A DNA stretch of 64,000 nt from Glaciecola flavus (GTDB lineage: Bacteria > Pseudomonadota > Gammaproteobacteria > Enterobacterales > Alteromonadaceae): assembly GCF_042646125.1 (NCBI RefSeq), contig NZ_JBHRSW010000029.1, positions 186,001 to 250,000 on the forward strand. The letters run 5' to 3'. Within the stretch, counting starts at the first letter, position 1. Every line of letters starts with the position of its first letter. A model generated the notes under the pieces. The model worked only from the letters and a program-made list of their open reading frames with translations. It was not told the DNA's origin and did no database searches. Below, in pieces: positions 44,240-52,676 of this stretch. The translations under genes were made by a program, and so were the position numbers.

Positions 44240-44264
44240 TTTGTATTCCTCACCTTTATATTAA
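44217..44264 (+). pseudogene. Truncated 5' end of a membrane protein gene (remnant)
   Basis: The ATG overlapping the DUF2721-like stop opens a frame whose first eight codons (MNSDNFQP) match the start of the intact gene at 47621 (MNPDNFQP). It then diverges and stops after 15 codons. It marks where the old operon was interrupted. Confidence 0.7.
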
Positions 44265-44307
44265 GCCGTATTATGATTAATCCAAGATCTTGCGCTTGCC
44301 TTTTTGA

Positions 44308-45768
44308 TCATTTTACAAAGGGTGGTAACGCAAAGTGAATGTGTGTTTTCTGCAGTGGCTTGTCACCCAGAAACGCTTTAATCGCTTCGGTGATGTCAGG
44401 CGACAGCATAAACACATTGTGCCCGCCATTTTCAATGACTACATGAGTTACGTTTGATAAACCTCTCACGGCAGCTTTTTGAGACGGCAAATACGTTCTG
44501 CCATCTAAGGTGCCAGACAACAGCAGTGTCGGCACGTCGCTTACCGGTGCTTGTCTGAAATCATCTCCCAAATCCAGGCCTTTCACTGATTTATTGAGGT
44601 GAGGCATCGGGAAATTAAGCATATATCCAAGCAAGGAAGTTTCGGCTTGTTTGTCCACCAAATTCATACGCTTTTCGGTAATACCGGACGCCACATCCAT
44701 ACCAAAACTCATGACGTCAAAATCAATAGTCTGTCTATCAAAGCCGGCGCGCTTGACAATGGATGGCAGCATGCTAGTTATGCCGTTATCTATTGCCCAG
44801 TAGATTTCTAGTAGTTTAGGCAGTCCGCGATGTGGGTCAGCAATCATGGCGGAAGCCATCCCTTGCATATGCACTTTCTGGAACAGAAAATCAGACATTT
44901 GGTCATTGTCTGTCGGGATTTTCAGCATAACTGGTTTTTCCTCAAGTCGCTTATGGACTCGCGCGATCATGGTTTTGATATCAGGATATTTTTTTGCCGC
45001 AGAGGGTTGCTGATTAATGGCGGTCTGAAGGCGCTCGAAGTATGCATCAGTTTCAGCAGGCAGTTTAACGGTCTGGTTCAGGCCTTCAGCACTGGCAATC
45101 ACTATTTTGTCGATATAGGGCTCCATTACTTTAAGCGCAGACAAAGCGAGGTGACTGCCATAGGAAATGCCCCATAAGGTAATTTTTTCGGCATTTAAGT
45201 GTTTGCGAAGGGTATTCAGGTCGTGGGCGCTTTCTAGGCTATTGTAGCCAAGTACATCGACGCCTTGAGAATACCAAAAAGCTACACATTCGTTTGCTGC
45301 CTTGCGCATCGCCTGTTTTACTTGTTCATGAGTGATTCGGCTTGTGGTGGGGATGGACTGCGATGACTTACAGTTGGGGGCTACTCGAGACTTGCCCGTT
45401 CCCCGCTGATCCAGTGCAATGACGTCGCCATGCTCACGCAGCGCCATAAATAGAGGAAACCTGAATTTTGGATATTGCGCTGTGGAAATACCAGACCCGC
45501 CGGGACCGCCAGATAAATAGATGATGGGCGCACTGGGTGATTCACTGGTTGAAGGAAAACGCACATAGGTAAGTGGAATTTTTCTACTGTTTTTATTGTT
45601 GCGATTTTCCGGCACCATTAAGGTACCTTCAAAGGCATCTACAGACTGACCATCATTTTCAAAGATAATAGCTTTTTCGTGAAGTAAAGGAATGGCGGCA
45701 TGGTTGTTAAAAGGCAAGCTGAGTCCTACCACTGCCAATGCAGTCATGAACAGAAAACGGATTTTCAT
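44308..45768 (-). CDS. Secreted alpha/beta hydrolase, proline iminopeptidase/tripeptidyl aminopeptidase type (S33)
   Basis: The protein of 486 residues has a signal peptide (FLFMTALAVVGLSLPFNNHA) and an alpha/beta hydrolase fold. YLSGGPGGSGIST is the oxyanion-hole region typical of S33, IALDQRGTGKS follows, the nucleophile elbow is LWGISYGSHLAL (G-x-S-x-G), and VPTLLLSGTLDGRTYLPSQ and ENGGHNVF hold the acid and the His. S33 enzymes release N-terminal residues from peptides, and some are esterases. It is divergent from the LytTR regulator, which may control it. The pair sits inside direct repeats. Confidence 0.85.
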   Translation of the reverse strand: MKIRFLFMTALAVVGLSLPFNNHAAIPLLHEKAIIFENDGQSVDAFEGTLMVPENRNNKNSRKIPLTYVRFPSTSESPSAPIIYLSGGPGGSGISTAQYPKFRFPLFMALREHGDVIALDQRGTGKSRVAPNCKSSQSIPTTSRITHEQVKQAMRKAANECVAFWYSQGVDVLGYNSLESAHDLNTLRKHLNAEKITLWGISYGSHLALSALKVMEPYIDKIVIASAEGLNQTVKLPAETDAYFERLQTAINQQPSAAKKYPDIKTMIARVHKRLEEKPVMLKIPTDNDQMSDFLFQKVHMQGMASAMIADPHRGLPKLLEIYWAIDNGITSMLPSIVKRAGFDRQTIDFDVMSFGMDVASGITEKRMNLVDKQAETSLLGYMLNFPMPHLNKSVKGLDLGDDFRQAPVSDVPTLLLSGTLDGRTYLPSQKAAVRGLSNVTHVVIENGGHNVFMLSPDITEAIKAFLGDKPLQKTHIHFALPPFVK

Positions 45769-45936
45769 AGTAGTTATTCCTGTAAAAAAAGTGTATTCAC
45801 TATGCTCAGTTGAGAGTACCTTTGCACTTGCTATTCGCTTAAAGGTGTTGATATTTAGGGTGTTTCCGTTCAGCGGTAGGGATTTTTCTGTAAACGGTTA
45901 GGTGGCAATGGGCTAAAACAGGTATAGTATTGAGAT

Positions 45937-47463
45937 ATGAAATTGACGCACCTTTTTACGGCTATACTGATCGCTTTGTTGAGTAGTTCGGCTAACGCGA
46001 CCACTCAAAGACTCATCTCTATTCAGATGGACAAAACAGTAATTTGCCTAGGCTCACAAGGGCAGGGTATGCCTACATTCAATGAACGCGAATGCCTAGA
46101 GAGTAAAGCTGACGAGGTAGACCCGCAAAACACGCTATTGTGGATGAAGGCCTATCTGCATATCCCAGAAAACATGCTTGACGACACGCTGCCTTACGGG
46201 GTGTATTTATCAGGAAAAAGCTCGAGCAGGGTGTTTTTCAATGGTCAGTTAATTGGTACCAATGGCAGACCTGCCGCCATTGCCCAAGAGGAAGCAATCG
46301 GTGTAATTGATGTGAGTTTTTATGTGCCGCCAGAGCTTATAAAGTCTGGTAAAAATATCCTCGTCATTGAAATGTCCTCCCACAATGGTTTTTTGTCATT
46401 GGGCAACCCTATCAATTTTATCGGGTTCGGCCAGTATGCATTGCCAAACAATCTGATCAGTCGCAACATTGGTGTGTCGATGGTTCCGATGGGCGCATTG
46501 ATTTTGGGTGTTATTTATTTTTTTGTAGCCAGTTTCAATCCACTTCATCGCAAGCGCTACATGTTACTGTTGTTGATGACCAGTCTGGCTGCCTGCCAGC
46601 TGATGCTTGAGCTGTTGAGGGCACTTTATTCTTATCCTTATCCGATTCACGATTTGCGACTGATATTAATCGTTGTACTTTCGCTTTTATTTGGTATCAG
46701 CATGCTCTATTACGTTATCAGAGAGCTCAAGATAAAACGACCCGTGGTATGGGTATTAATTGGGGCTATCGTAAGCCTGATCCTTGTGACAGTCACACCA
46801 GGCTATGATGCTAAAACCGCCGTTGCCATACTGTTACCAAGTCTTTTTTGTACATTGATTAGCCTTAAAAACACCTTACAAACCAGAAGCTTAGAATCTG
46901 CTGCCTATTTCGCACTGTTTCTCTGTTTGATGATAGTGGTAAATGTGACCTTATCTTATTTTCATGACTTGCTGTTTTTCTATGTCATCACCTTTGTTTT
47001 GATGGGCTTGTTCGCCCACCAGGCATTTAAACTCAATAAAGAACAGCAGGAACGTGAAAAGGAAAAAAGCTTGATTGAAAAACTGCAATTTGTGCTGGAA
47101 CAGAATCAACAGAAAGCTAAGCCGAGCAAACTGCAGATCAATAGCGCTGGTAAAATAGAAGTTGTTTCAACCGAGCAGATTGTATTTGGGCAAGCAGCGG
47201 GTGACTATGTCGAACTGCATCTGAATAACAAATCGACCATTCTGTTCAGCGGTTCTCTTAAGGAACTAGAGTCAAAGGTACCTGAGACATTTCTGCGGGT
47301 TCATCGCTCCTACTTGGTCAACATGGAATACATTTCTTCGCTCAATAGTAGCAATGAACAACAAAAGACATCAGGTGGTTTCCTGCGTCTAAACACCGAT
47401 CACGAAGTACCGGTAAGTAGGCGGATTATGCCGACAGTCAGGCAATTTATTGCGAATAGTTGA
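45937..47463 (+). CDS. Membrane-bound LytTR-family regulator
   Basis: The protein of 508 residues has four parts. A signal peptide (LFTAILIALLSSSANA) precedes an extracytoplasmic beta-rich domain (about 25-175) like the sugar-binding or 7TMR-DISM sensor folds (YGVYLSGKSSSRVFFNGQLIG). Seven or so membrane helices follow (about 180-370). A short coiled coil (FKLNKEQQEREKEKSLIEKL) leads to a C-terminal LytTR DNA-binding domain (about 400-505), with GKIEVVSTEQIVFGQAAGDYVEL and FLRVHRSYLVNMEYI. It would bind DNA from the membrane in response to an external signal, without a receiver domain. Its divergent neighbour hydrolase is the likely target. Confidence 0.88.
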   Translation: MKLTHLFTAILIALLSSSANATTQRLISIQMDKTVICLGSQGQGMPTFNERECLESKADEVDPQNTLLWMKAYLHIPENMLDDTLPYGVYLSGKSSSRVFFNGQLIGTNGRPAAIAQEEAIGVIDVSFYVPPELIKSGKNILVIEMSSHNGFLSLGNPINFIGFGQYALPNNLISRNIGVSMVPMGALILGVIYFFVASFNPLHRKRYMLLLLMTSLAACQLMLELLRALYSYPYPIHDLRLILIVVLSLLFGISMLYYVIRELKIKRPVVWVLIGAIVSLILVTVTPGYDAKTAVAILLPSLFCTLISLKNTLQTRSLESAAYFALFLCLMIVVNVTLSYFHDLLFFYVITFVLMGLFAHQAFKLNKEQQEREKEKSLIEKLQFVLEQNQQKAKPSKLQINSAGKIEVVSTEQIVFGQAAGDYVELHLNNKSTILFSGSLKELESKVPETFLRVHRSYLVNMEYISSLNSSNEQQKTSGGFLRLNTDHEVPVSRRIMPTVRQFIANS

Positions 47464-47577
47464 TTTAGCTGAGTATATGTCTCTCGCAAGTTTGCATACT
47501 TGTAATCATTCACTTTGGGGATAAATTTACGCTCTTTACTCTTGTTGTTTGGCAGTGTAGTTTATTTATTTCTTGAA

Positions 47578-47643
47578 TTGCATTAACCAATGACATGCAG
47601 GCATTGTCTAAGAAGGACAAATGAATCCAGACAACTTCCAGCC
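47578..47643 (+). repeat. Direct repeat, right copy (pairs with 44174-44239)
   Basis: This is the second copy of the 66-bp segment, 94 percent identical by hand count. Here it leads into the intact membrane protein gene, while the DUF2721-like reading frame upstream is truncated and broken by a deletion of about 19 bp. Confidence 0.85.
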
Positions 47644-48667
47644 CTTTTATGACAAGATCTTCGGTACGGATCCCGTGAGCTTTGCTTGGCGTTTTTTGTT
47701 TTGTTTCTTTATTGGCTTGCTCAGTTTTGCATTGCACAGCTATATCATTGGTGACGAGATAGTTAAAAACAAAGGCTGGCTATTGTCTGTGTTGATGTCG
47801 GGGGCGAGTGCTTCTTTGCTCTTTGCAACACATGTCTTTCGTCAATCTTTGGCAAAGTTCGATATTCGCTTAACGAGCAAACAAAAAGCGCGTTTTCAGG
47901 CACAAATTTCGACATACCTAAGCAACAAGCGCTTTTTAATGTTTGGGTTTTGTATTGCAAGTGCAACGATTGCGTTGGCCTTTATCTTTGGCTTACCAGA
48001 GGTTTATCAAACACCGATTACTAAACCATTTATCTTAGCAATGTTGTTTATCGCAGGTTTTATTTGTGGGCTGGCGTTTGGTGGCATAGTAGGTGTAACA
48101 AAATGCCTGTCAAACGTGTTTGACGAAAATTCAAGCTGCTTTGATTTTACCGCTGACGACGGATGCGGAGGCACCTTATTCTTTGGTTGGTCATTGCTGG
48201 TTTACAGTTTAGTTACTTTGTTTTCTGGGGTCTTGATTACCTTGTATATTTCTTATTCAGCATGGGCACATATGGACAATTTTTTGGTAAAAACTATCTA
48301 CTATGGATTTATCGGTTTGCCCTATGTATCGTCATTCTTGATGCTAATTATTCCATCTATTGTCTTGCATCAACGATTATCAGAATACAAAGAAGCGCAG
48401 TCGCAGACTTTAAGTGACAAGATCAATGCGATTTCTGCGCACATCGATACACCCAATATTAGTGCAGAAAAAAAGGCAGAATATTACCAAGACTACGAAT
48501 TTTATATCAAAATGCGTAGCAAGGTTTATGCAATGCGAACTTGGCCATTTGGTATAAGCACAAACGCTACTTTTCTTTTTTCTATGTTAGCGGGTGGCTT
48601 TACTACCTTTAATAGTGTTCACAAGTGGATAGATACCATAGATAAAGCTTCTAAAGTTGCGGGTTAG
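47621..48667 (+). CDS. Hypothetical multi-pass membrane protein
   Basis: The 348-residue protein is not recognised. It has about seven hydrophobic segments, for example FAWRFLFCFFIGLLSFALH, FILAMLFIAGFICGLAFGGIVG and SLLVYSLVTLFSGVLITLYI, and a cytoplasmic-looking helical stretch (HQRLSEYKEAQSQTLSDKIN) before a last segment. The start at 47621 is fixed by the conserved ATGA junction seen in the left repeat copy. It once followed an intact DUF2721-like gene, so the two products probably work together. Its 3' end overlaps the convergent PQQ dehydrogenase gene by 81 bp. Confidence 0.7.
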   Translation: MNPDNFQPFYDKIFGTDPVSFAWRFLFCFFIGLLSFALHSYIIGDEIVKNKGWLLSVLMSGASASLLFATHVFRQSLAKFDIRLTSKQKARFQAQISTYLSNKRFLMFGFCIASATIALAFIFGLPEVYQTPITKPFILAMLFIAGFICGLAFGGIVGVTKCLSNVFDENSSCFDFTADDGCGGTLFFGWSLLVYSLVTLFSGVLITLYISYSAWAHMDNFLVKTIYYGFIGLPYVSSFLMLIIPSIVLHQRLSEYKEAQSQTLSDKINAISAHIDTPNISAEKKAEYYQDYEFYIKMRSKVYAMRTWPFGISTNATFLFSMLAGGFTTFNSVHKWIDTIDKASKVAG

Positions 48668-50521
48668 AGCACGATTGCTTAATATCACTATTAAGAAAGA
48701 AAACAGCAGCGTCATCAATCCAACGCCACCTCCACTAGAGCGAGTGTCAGTTTGCGGCGTGTTGGGTGCTTGTGTGGCTGGTGGTTCCTGCATTGCCGGC
48801 GCAGGGTTATCAAGGCGATAAACAAAAGCTTGAGAAGCATTGCTGGTAAAAAAGTATAATTGCTTTTCAATATCTTCGGCTATTCCTCGCAAGGCCTGAT
48901 TTGCCAATATCTCATTTTCTACTTGCAGAGCTAGTATTTGATTGTCGTCATCAAGAAAAAACAGTCTGCCGTTAAAGTCACCAAAAACGTATCGACCGGT
49001 GAGTGCTGGCTGCCCGTTGCCTCGGTATACATGCCCACCGATTACTGCGATACCCTCATCGTGGTCGTATGATGCGATAGGATCTTTTAGAGCGGCGTTG
49101 GGAGTTTGTTCAAATACGTATCCTGCGTCTTGACTATTGTTGAAAAAACCAAATGCACCCTCGCGCAACGGCCAACCTAGATTATCGCCACTCTCGACGA
49201 TATTGATTTCTTCAATGTGGTTTTGACCTACATCGGCAGCGTACAAAATCTCTCTTTCGAGGTCAAAAGACAGTTTAAAAGGATTTCTCAAGCCGTAAGC
49301 ATATATTTCTGGCGGCACGCCTGTTTGCGCGAGAAATGGGTTGTCAGTAGGAATGCCATAGGCGCCATTTTCAGAGTTACGACCAAGTGGATCAATACGC
49401 AAAATGGTACCTAAAACATTCATTAAGTTTTGACCATTTCCGCCATTGGGGTGCCCCACGCCTTGATCGTCTGCGCCACCGCCGTCTCCTAAGCCGATTA
49501 ATAGGTACCCTGAGTTGTCAAAAAGTATACTCCCTCCGTTGTGATTGCCTTGAGGTTGTGCCACGGAGAGAATTTGGCGGCGTGAAGTCATATCAATTGC
49601 AATACTACCGTTATCCAATGTTTCTGCTTGCCATTCGGCGATGACACTGAAATGGTCAGCGATTTCGTCACCCATTAAGGATGTAAAATCCGCCATGCCG
49701 TCAGCTCTGTCCGAGGCTTCGAGCTCTGAAGTATGCGTATATAGCAGGCCATTTGTCGAAAAATCTGGATGAAACGCAAAGCCCAATAAGCCTCGCTCGC
49801 CACCTACGACGATTCTCTCAGCGAACGAATTTACTAGGGTTAGTTCGTTAGAACTCGTGTTCATTGCCCATATTTCTCCGCTTTGTTCGGCGATAAACAG
49901 TGTCGAGTCAATTCCTGGCGCCACATTAGCCTCGATGGGACTGTTAAGCGTGTCATTGATGAGTGTAAGTTTTAGACTTATGTCACTGTTTGGAATACTT
50001 GCCTGAATCGGATTGTCTATGCCTTGTGGAGCAATAACAGGCGAATCATCAAATGTAGTAAATCGTAAATCTTCGAAAGCGGCATAACCACGTGATGCGT
50101 TCACGCCTTCTATTCTTGTAATACCAATCTCAGAGGTATAAGTTAATTTAGTCCAATCATTGTAATTGCCCTCAATGCTGGCAACCGCTTCTGCTTTGTT
50201 TAGCTCGTATACAAAAGCACTACTGTCGATGTTCGGATCTTGGTTTTTTAAATATATGGTGATGCTTTTTACGGGAGTCTCAAAGCGAATGTTAACCGTC
50301 TCGTTGTCAAACATGTAAGCATATATGCCTGAACGATAAATTTCTTCATCGCCTACCACTTTTGACTGACCTCCTTCAAAGCTTACCTGATTGGGAGAAT
50401 CAAAAAGTGTAAATGCCCCTGACCTATTGTTAAATTCGAAGTTAGTACTAAAGGTTTCAGCGTTTGATACCTTACAAAACAATAAGACGATTGCTGAAAT
50501 AAAAAGTGAATACTTGAACAT
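48587..50521 (-). CDS. PQQ-dependent sugar dehydrogenase-like protein with C-terminal sorting tail
   Basis: The protein of 644 residues has a signal peptide (FISAIVLLFCKVSNA), an N-terminal beta-sandwich-like domain (about 20-155) and a six-bladed soluble glucose/sorbosone dehydrogenase propeller (about 190-580): GERGLLGFAFHPDF, GNHNGGSILFDNSGYLLIGLGDGGG, ILRIDPLGRNS, IYAYGLRNPFKLSFD and LYAADVGQNHIEEIN. PQQ and calcium ligands are expected in these loops. The tail SSGGGVGLMTLLFSFLIVIL followed by RALTRNFR resembles a GlyGly-CTERM signal. About 20 more residues after the basic end read into the convergent neighbour, which is atypical for such tails. Confidence 0.87.
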   Translation of the reverse strand: MFKYSLFISAIVLLFCKVSNAETFSTNFEFNNRSGAFTLFDSPNQVSFEGGQSKVVGDEEIYRSGIYAYMFDNETVNIRFETPVKSITIYLKNQDPNIDSSAFVYELNKAEAVASIEGNYNDWTKLTYTSEIGITRIEGVNASRGYAAFEDLRFTTFDDSPVIAPQGIDNPIQASIPNSDISLKLTLINDTLNSPIEANVAPGIDSTLFIAEQSGEIWAMNTSSNELTLVNSFAERIVVGGERGLLGFAFHPDFSTNGLLYTHTSELEASDRADGMADFTSLMGDEIADHFSVIAEWQAETLDNGSIAIDMTSRRQILSVAQPQGNHNGGSILFDNSGYLLIGLGDGGGADDQGVGHPNGGNGQNLMNVLGTILRIDPLGRNSENGAYGIPTDNPFLAQTGVPPEIYAYGLRNPFKLSFDLEREILYAADVGQNHIEEINIVESGDNLGWPLREGAFGFFNNSQDAGYVFEQTPNAALKDPIASYDHDEGIAVIGGHVYRGNGQPALTGRYVFGDFNGRLFFLDDDNQILALQVENEILANQALRGIAEDIEKQLYFFTSNASQAFVYRLDNPAPAMQEPPATQAPNTPQTDTRSSGGGVGLMTLLFSFLIVILSNRALTRNFRSFIYGIYPLVNTIKGSKATR

Positions 50522-50710
50522 AATGTTTTCCGTAGATTAAGGGTAAGCGGCTTATGTTTTTATCTATCTCTGGTAATTCACAATAGTGCGGAAACGTTAA
50601 CAATTCATGACAAATAAATGAAAATCGGAGGGCTATCTGAATAAAGCACTTCGGAGCTTCATAGTAATGCACAGTCAACGCCCTTCATGTCTATATTCAC
50701 GAACTTTGTT

Positions 50711-50765
50711 TTCAAGAAAAAAGTTGTTCAGACAATGCGGTATGAAGGCAATGTCCGAACAACTT
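50711..50765 (-). terminator. Rho-independent terminator of the esterase gene
   Basis: On the minus strand AAGTTGTTCGGACA (50765-50752) pairs with TGTCTGAACAACTT (50734-50721) over 14 bp with one G-U wobble and a 17-nt loop, and TTTTTTCTTG follows directly. It begins 27 bp past the esterase stop. The rest of 50522-50791 shows nothing further. Confidence 0.8.
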
Positions 50766-50791
50766 AACTGAGGTTAGAACTTCCCCAAGTA

Positions 50792-52327
50792 TTATTGACT
50801 ATCTATTATTTCTTGAAAAAATTCCCATTGGACATCGGTTAGGTTGATATCTTGGTTGACCGAGCGTTCAGCGTTGTTTACTACTGAGCCTGGCCAATAG
50901 TGGCCACCGTTGTTGATGCGATAATGCACCACAGGGAATCCTTCGTCACAGTTTTGATACTCAATTTTGGTGACGGTACTGCCGTCATTTGGATCAATAT
51001 CGTCCAGCTCTGTAAGAGTGGGTTCTAAATCACACCCATTTCGCGTGGCGTATACATCGTTACTATCTGCAATACCCGTTAATACTCCACCGTCTCCTTC
51101 ATATGGAAAAATATCGTCGTTTGTGCCATTCGATGTAATGATTGGCATGGGTGGATTAAGGGTACACAGATCGATTTCAGGCGCGATTTGCGTGGCGATA
51201 TTTGTTGCTGCACCGGCGATTAAATCAGGTACATGACAAATTAAACCTGCGACAAATAAGCCTCCGTTTGAATTTCCACTTACAAATACTTTCTCTGGGT
51301 CAACATTGTATCTCTCGACTGCCTCGTCGATGACAGCCTCAACGTATTCCACATCAAAGAATCCGCCTAAATCAACGCCAAAAAAACCATCCCATACACG
51401 CACAGGCGCTTCACCATTTGGGCCAACATCGGTAATCATGCTGTGCATGTATATTACAATTGGCCCTTCTCGGTCACTGATGGTGTTGAATTGGGTGTTT
51501 GAACGCCCGGTAGAAGCAGTGCCTCCAGCTCCATGGAATACGAGTATAAGTGGGCGCTTTTCTCCAGTCTCGTATCCTTTTGGTAAATGAGCAATGTACA
51601 GTCGATCGTTTCCTTCTACTTCCAAACGATTTATGACATCTGGTGCGGGAAGGTCATTTTCTGCAGGTAAAGGCGTTGGTTCTGGTGCACTGCCGATGGG
51701 CGTTAGTCGAATCCAGTCACCGTTCCACTGCCATTCTTCACCAAAGCTTTCTACTCGAATAGTGTGTTCTCCAGCATGAATGACCAAATCGTCGGCAACA
51801 AGTTGTGTGTCCAAAATCCCCCAATCTCCTGTAGAGGTGAGTGCACCTGAACCAACAATATAGCCATCTACATATATGCGAATGTTGCGATCACCTGGCG
51901 CAGGTACACCTGCTCGGACTTCCAGTTGGTAAGTCGCGCTCGTTGGGAAATTAACAGTGTATTCGCCCCAATCTCCATTTTGATTCCAATTGATCGCACT
52001 TATCGTCTCACCATTGTCTTGAGCAGAATAGGTTTGAAACCCTACGTTAAAGTCTTCATCGTCAAAGGATAGTCCACCAGTTTGCTTAAAATTCTCCAGC
52101 TCAATTGTGATAGGCTCTAGTTCCGGCTCTGGCTCTGGCTCTGGCTCGGGTTCAGGCTCTGGTTCCGGCTCCGGTTCTGGCTCAGGCTCCGGCTCTGGTT
52201 CCGGAACAACTGGCGTATTTGGTTCAGGCTTAGAAATAGGTTGCGGTATGATAGGCGTTTCATCGCTGCCACAAGCCAGTAGCGACAACGAAAGTATCAG
52301 GGATAAAGATATTCTTAATCGGTTCAT
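50792..52327 (-). CDS. Lipoprotein esterase (CE1/PHB depolymerase-like) with carbohydrate-binding module
   Basis: The lipoprotein has its lipobox at LLACGSD, then a linker of about 14 Pro-Glu repeats (about residues 25-75). A CBM6/CBM35-like module follows (about 80-215), with SFDDEDFNVGFQTYSA and the closing GEEWQWNGDWIRLTP. The C-terminal hydrolase (about 240-510) is of the feruloyl esterase/PHB depolymerase type: LILVFHGAGGTAS (oxyanion hole), FVSGNSNGGLFVAGL (nucleophile Ser), TNDDIFPYEGD (acid) and NNGGHYWPG (His). It probably deacylates plant or algal polysaccharides at the cell surface. The ATG at 52327 gives the normal lipoprotein leader; in-frame ATGs 5 and 14 codons upstream do not improve it. 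Confidence 0.85.
   Translation of the reverse strand: MNRLRISLSLILSLSLLACGSDETPIIPQPISKPEPNTPVVPEPEPEPEPEPEPEPEPEPEPEPEPEPELEPITIELENFKQTGGLSFDDEDFNVGFQTYSAQDNGETISAINWNQNGDWGEYTVNFPTSATYQLEVRAGVPAPGDRNIRIYVDGYIVGSGALTSTGDWGILDTQLVADDLVIHAGEHTIRVESFGEEWQWNGDWIRLTPIGSAPEPTPLPAENDLPAPDVINRLEVEGNDRLYIAHLPKGYETGEKRPLILVFHGAGGTASTGRSNTQFNTISDREGPIVIYMHSMITDVGPNGEAPVRVWDGFFGVDLGGFFDVEYVEAVIDEAVERYNVDPEKVFVSGNSNGGLFVAGLICHVPDLIAGAATNIATQIAPEIDLCTLNPPMPIITSNGTNDDIFPYEGDGGVLTGIADSNDVYATRNGCDLEPTLTELDDIDPNDGSTVTKIEYQNCDEGFPVVHYRINNGGHYWPGSVVNNAERSVNQDINLTDVQWEFFQEIIDSQ
52105..52203. repeat. Hexanucleotide tandem repeat encoding a Pro-Glu linker
   Basis: Degenerate GGCTCT/GGTTCC-type 6-bp units (on the + strand) run through about 16 copies and encode the Pro-Glu linker of the esterase. 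Each unit keeps the frame, so copy-number change would alter linker length without breaking the gene. Confidence 0.75.
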
Positions 52328-52676
52328 AAAGAATCTGTCCATTTGTATTGTTTCTGGATGAGTTAGCACCTACTGTTAAGTAGTCTTACTCTAGGATTCG
52401 TACAAAATGCTTCGCGTATTTTTTTGTTCATTGTTTTGCAAACGTCTTTGCATGATGAAGCTTGATGTACTTAACGCGAGGGTATAGATAGAGCGGGATG
52501 AGAGTCTTATTTTATTTCTATTGTTACTCGGTTTTAGAAAAATAATAGAAATTTGAGAGGTCTATTTGTGTCTCTTAGTAAGCAGGTAGTCTAAGTCACA
52601 GCTCTATACCTTTAAGCTAAGCGCACGATCCAGTTCTGTTATTCTCGGCGGGTTGACGTGATATAATTCTGGTGGT
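52328..52676. other. Intergenic region between the CadC-like regulator and the esterase
   Basis: This AT-rich stretch of about 350 bp should hold the esterase promoter. The only structure noticed is TTTCTATT (52515-52522) pairing with AATAGAAA (52544-52551), a weak terminator candidate for the regulator gene. No operator was recognised. Confidence 0.3.

Noticed and set aside
45769..45936. LytTR-binding repeats (TCCGTTCAG and AACGGTTAG) between the hydrolase and LytTR regulator
   Set aside because: One repeat has a core mismatch and the start-to-start spacing is about 28 bp rather than the usual 21-22, so the site is too weak to annotate.
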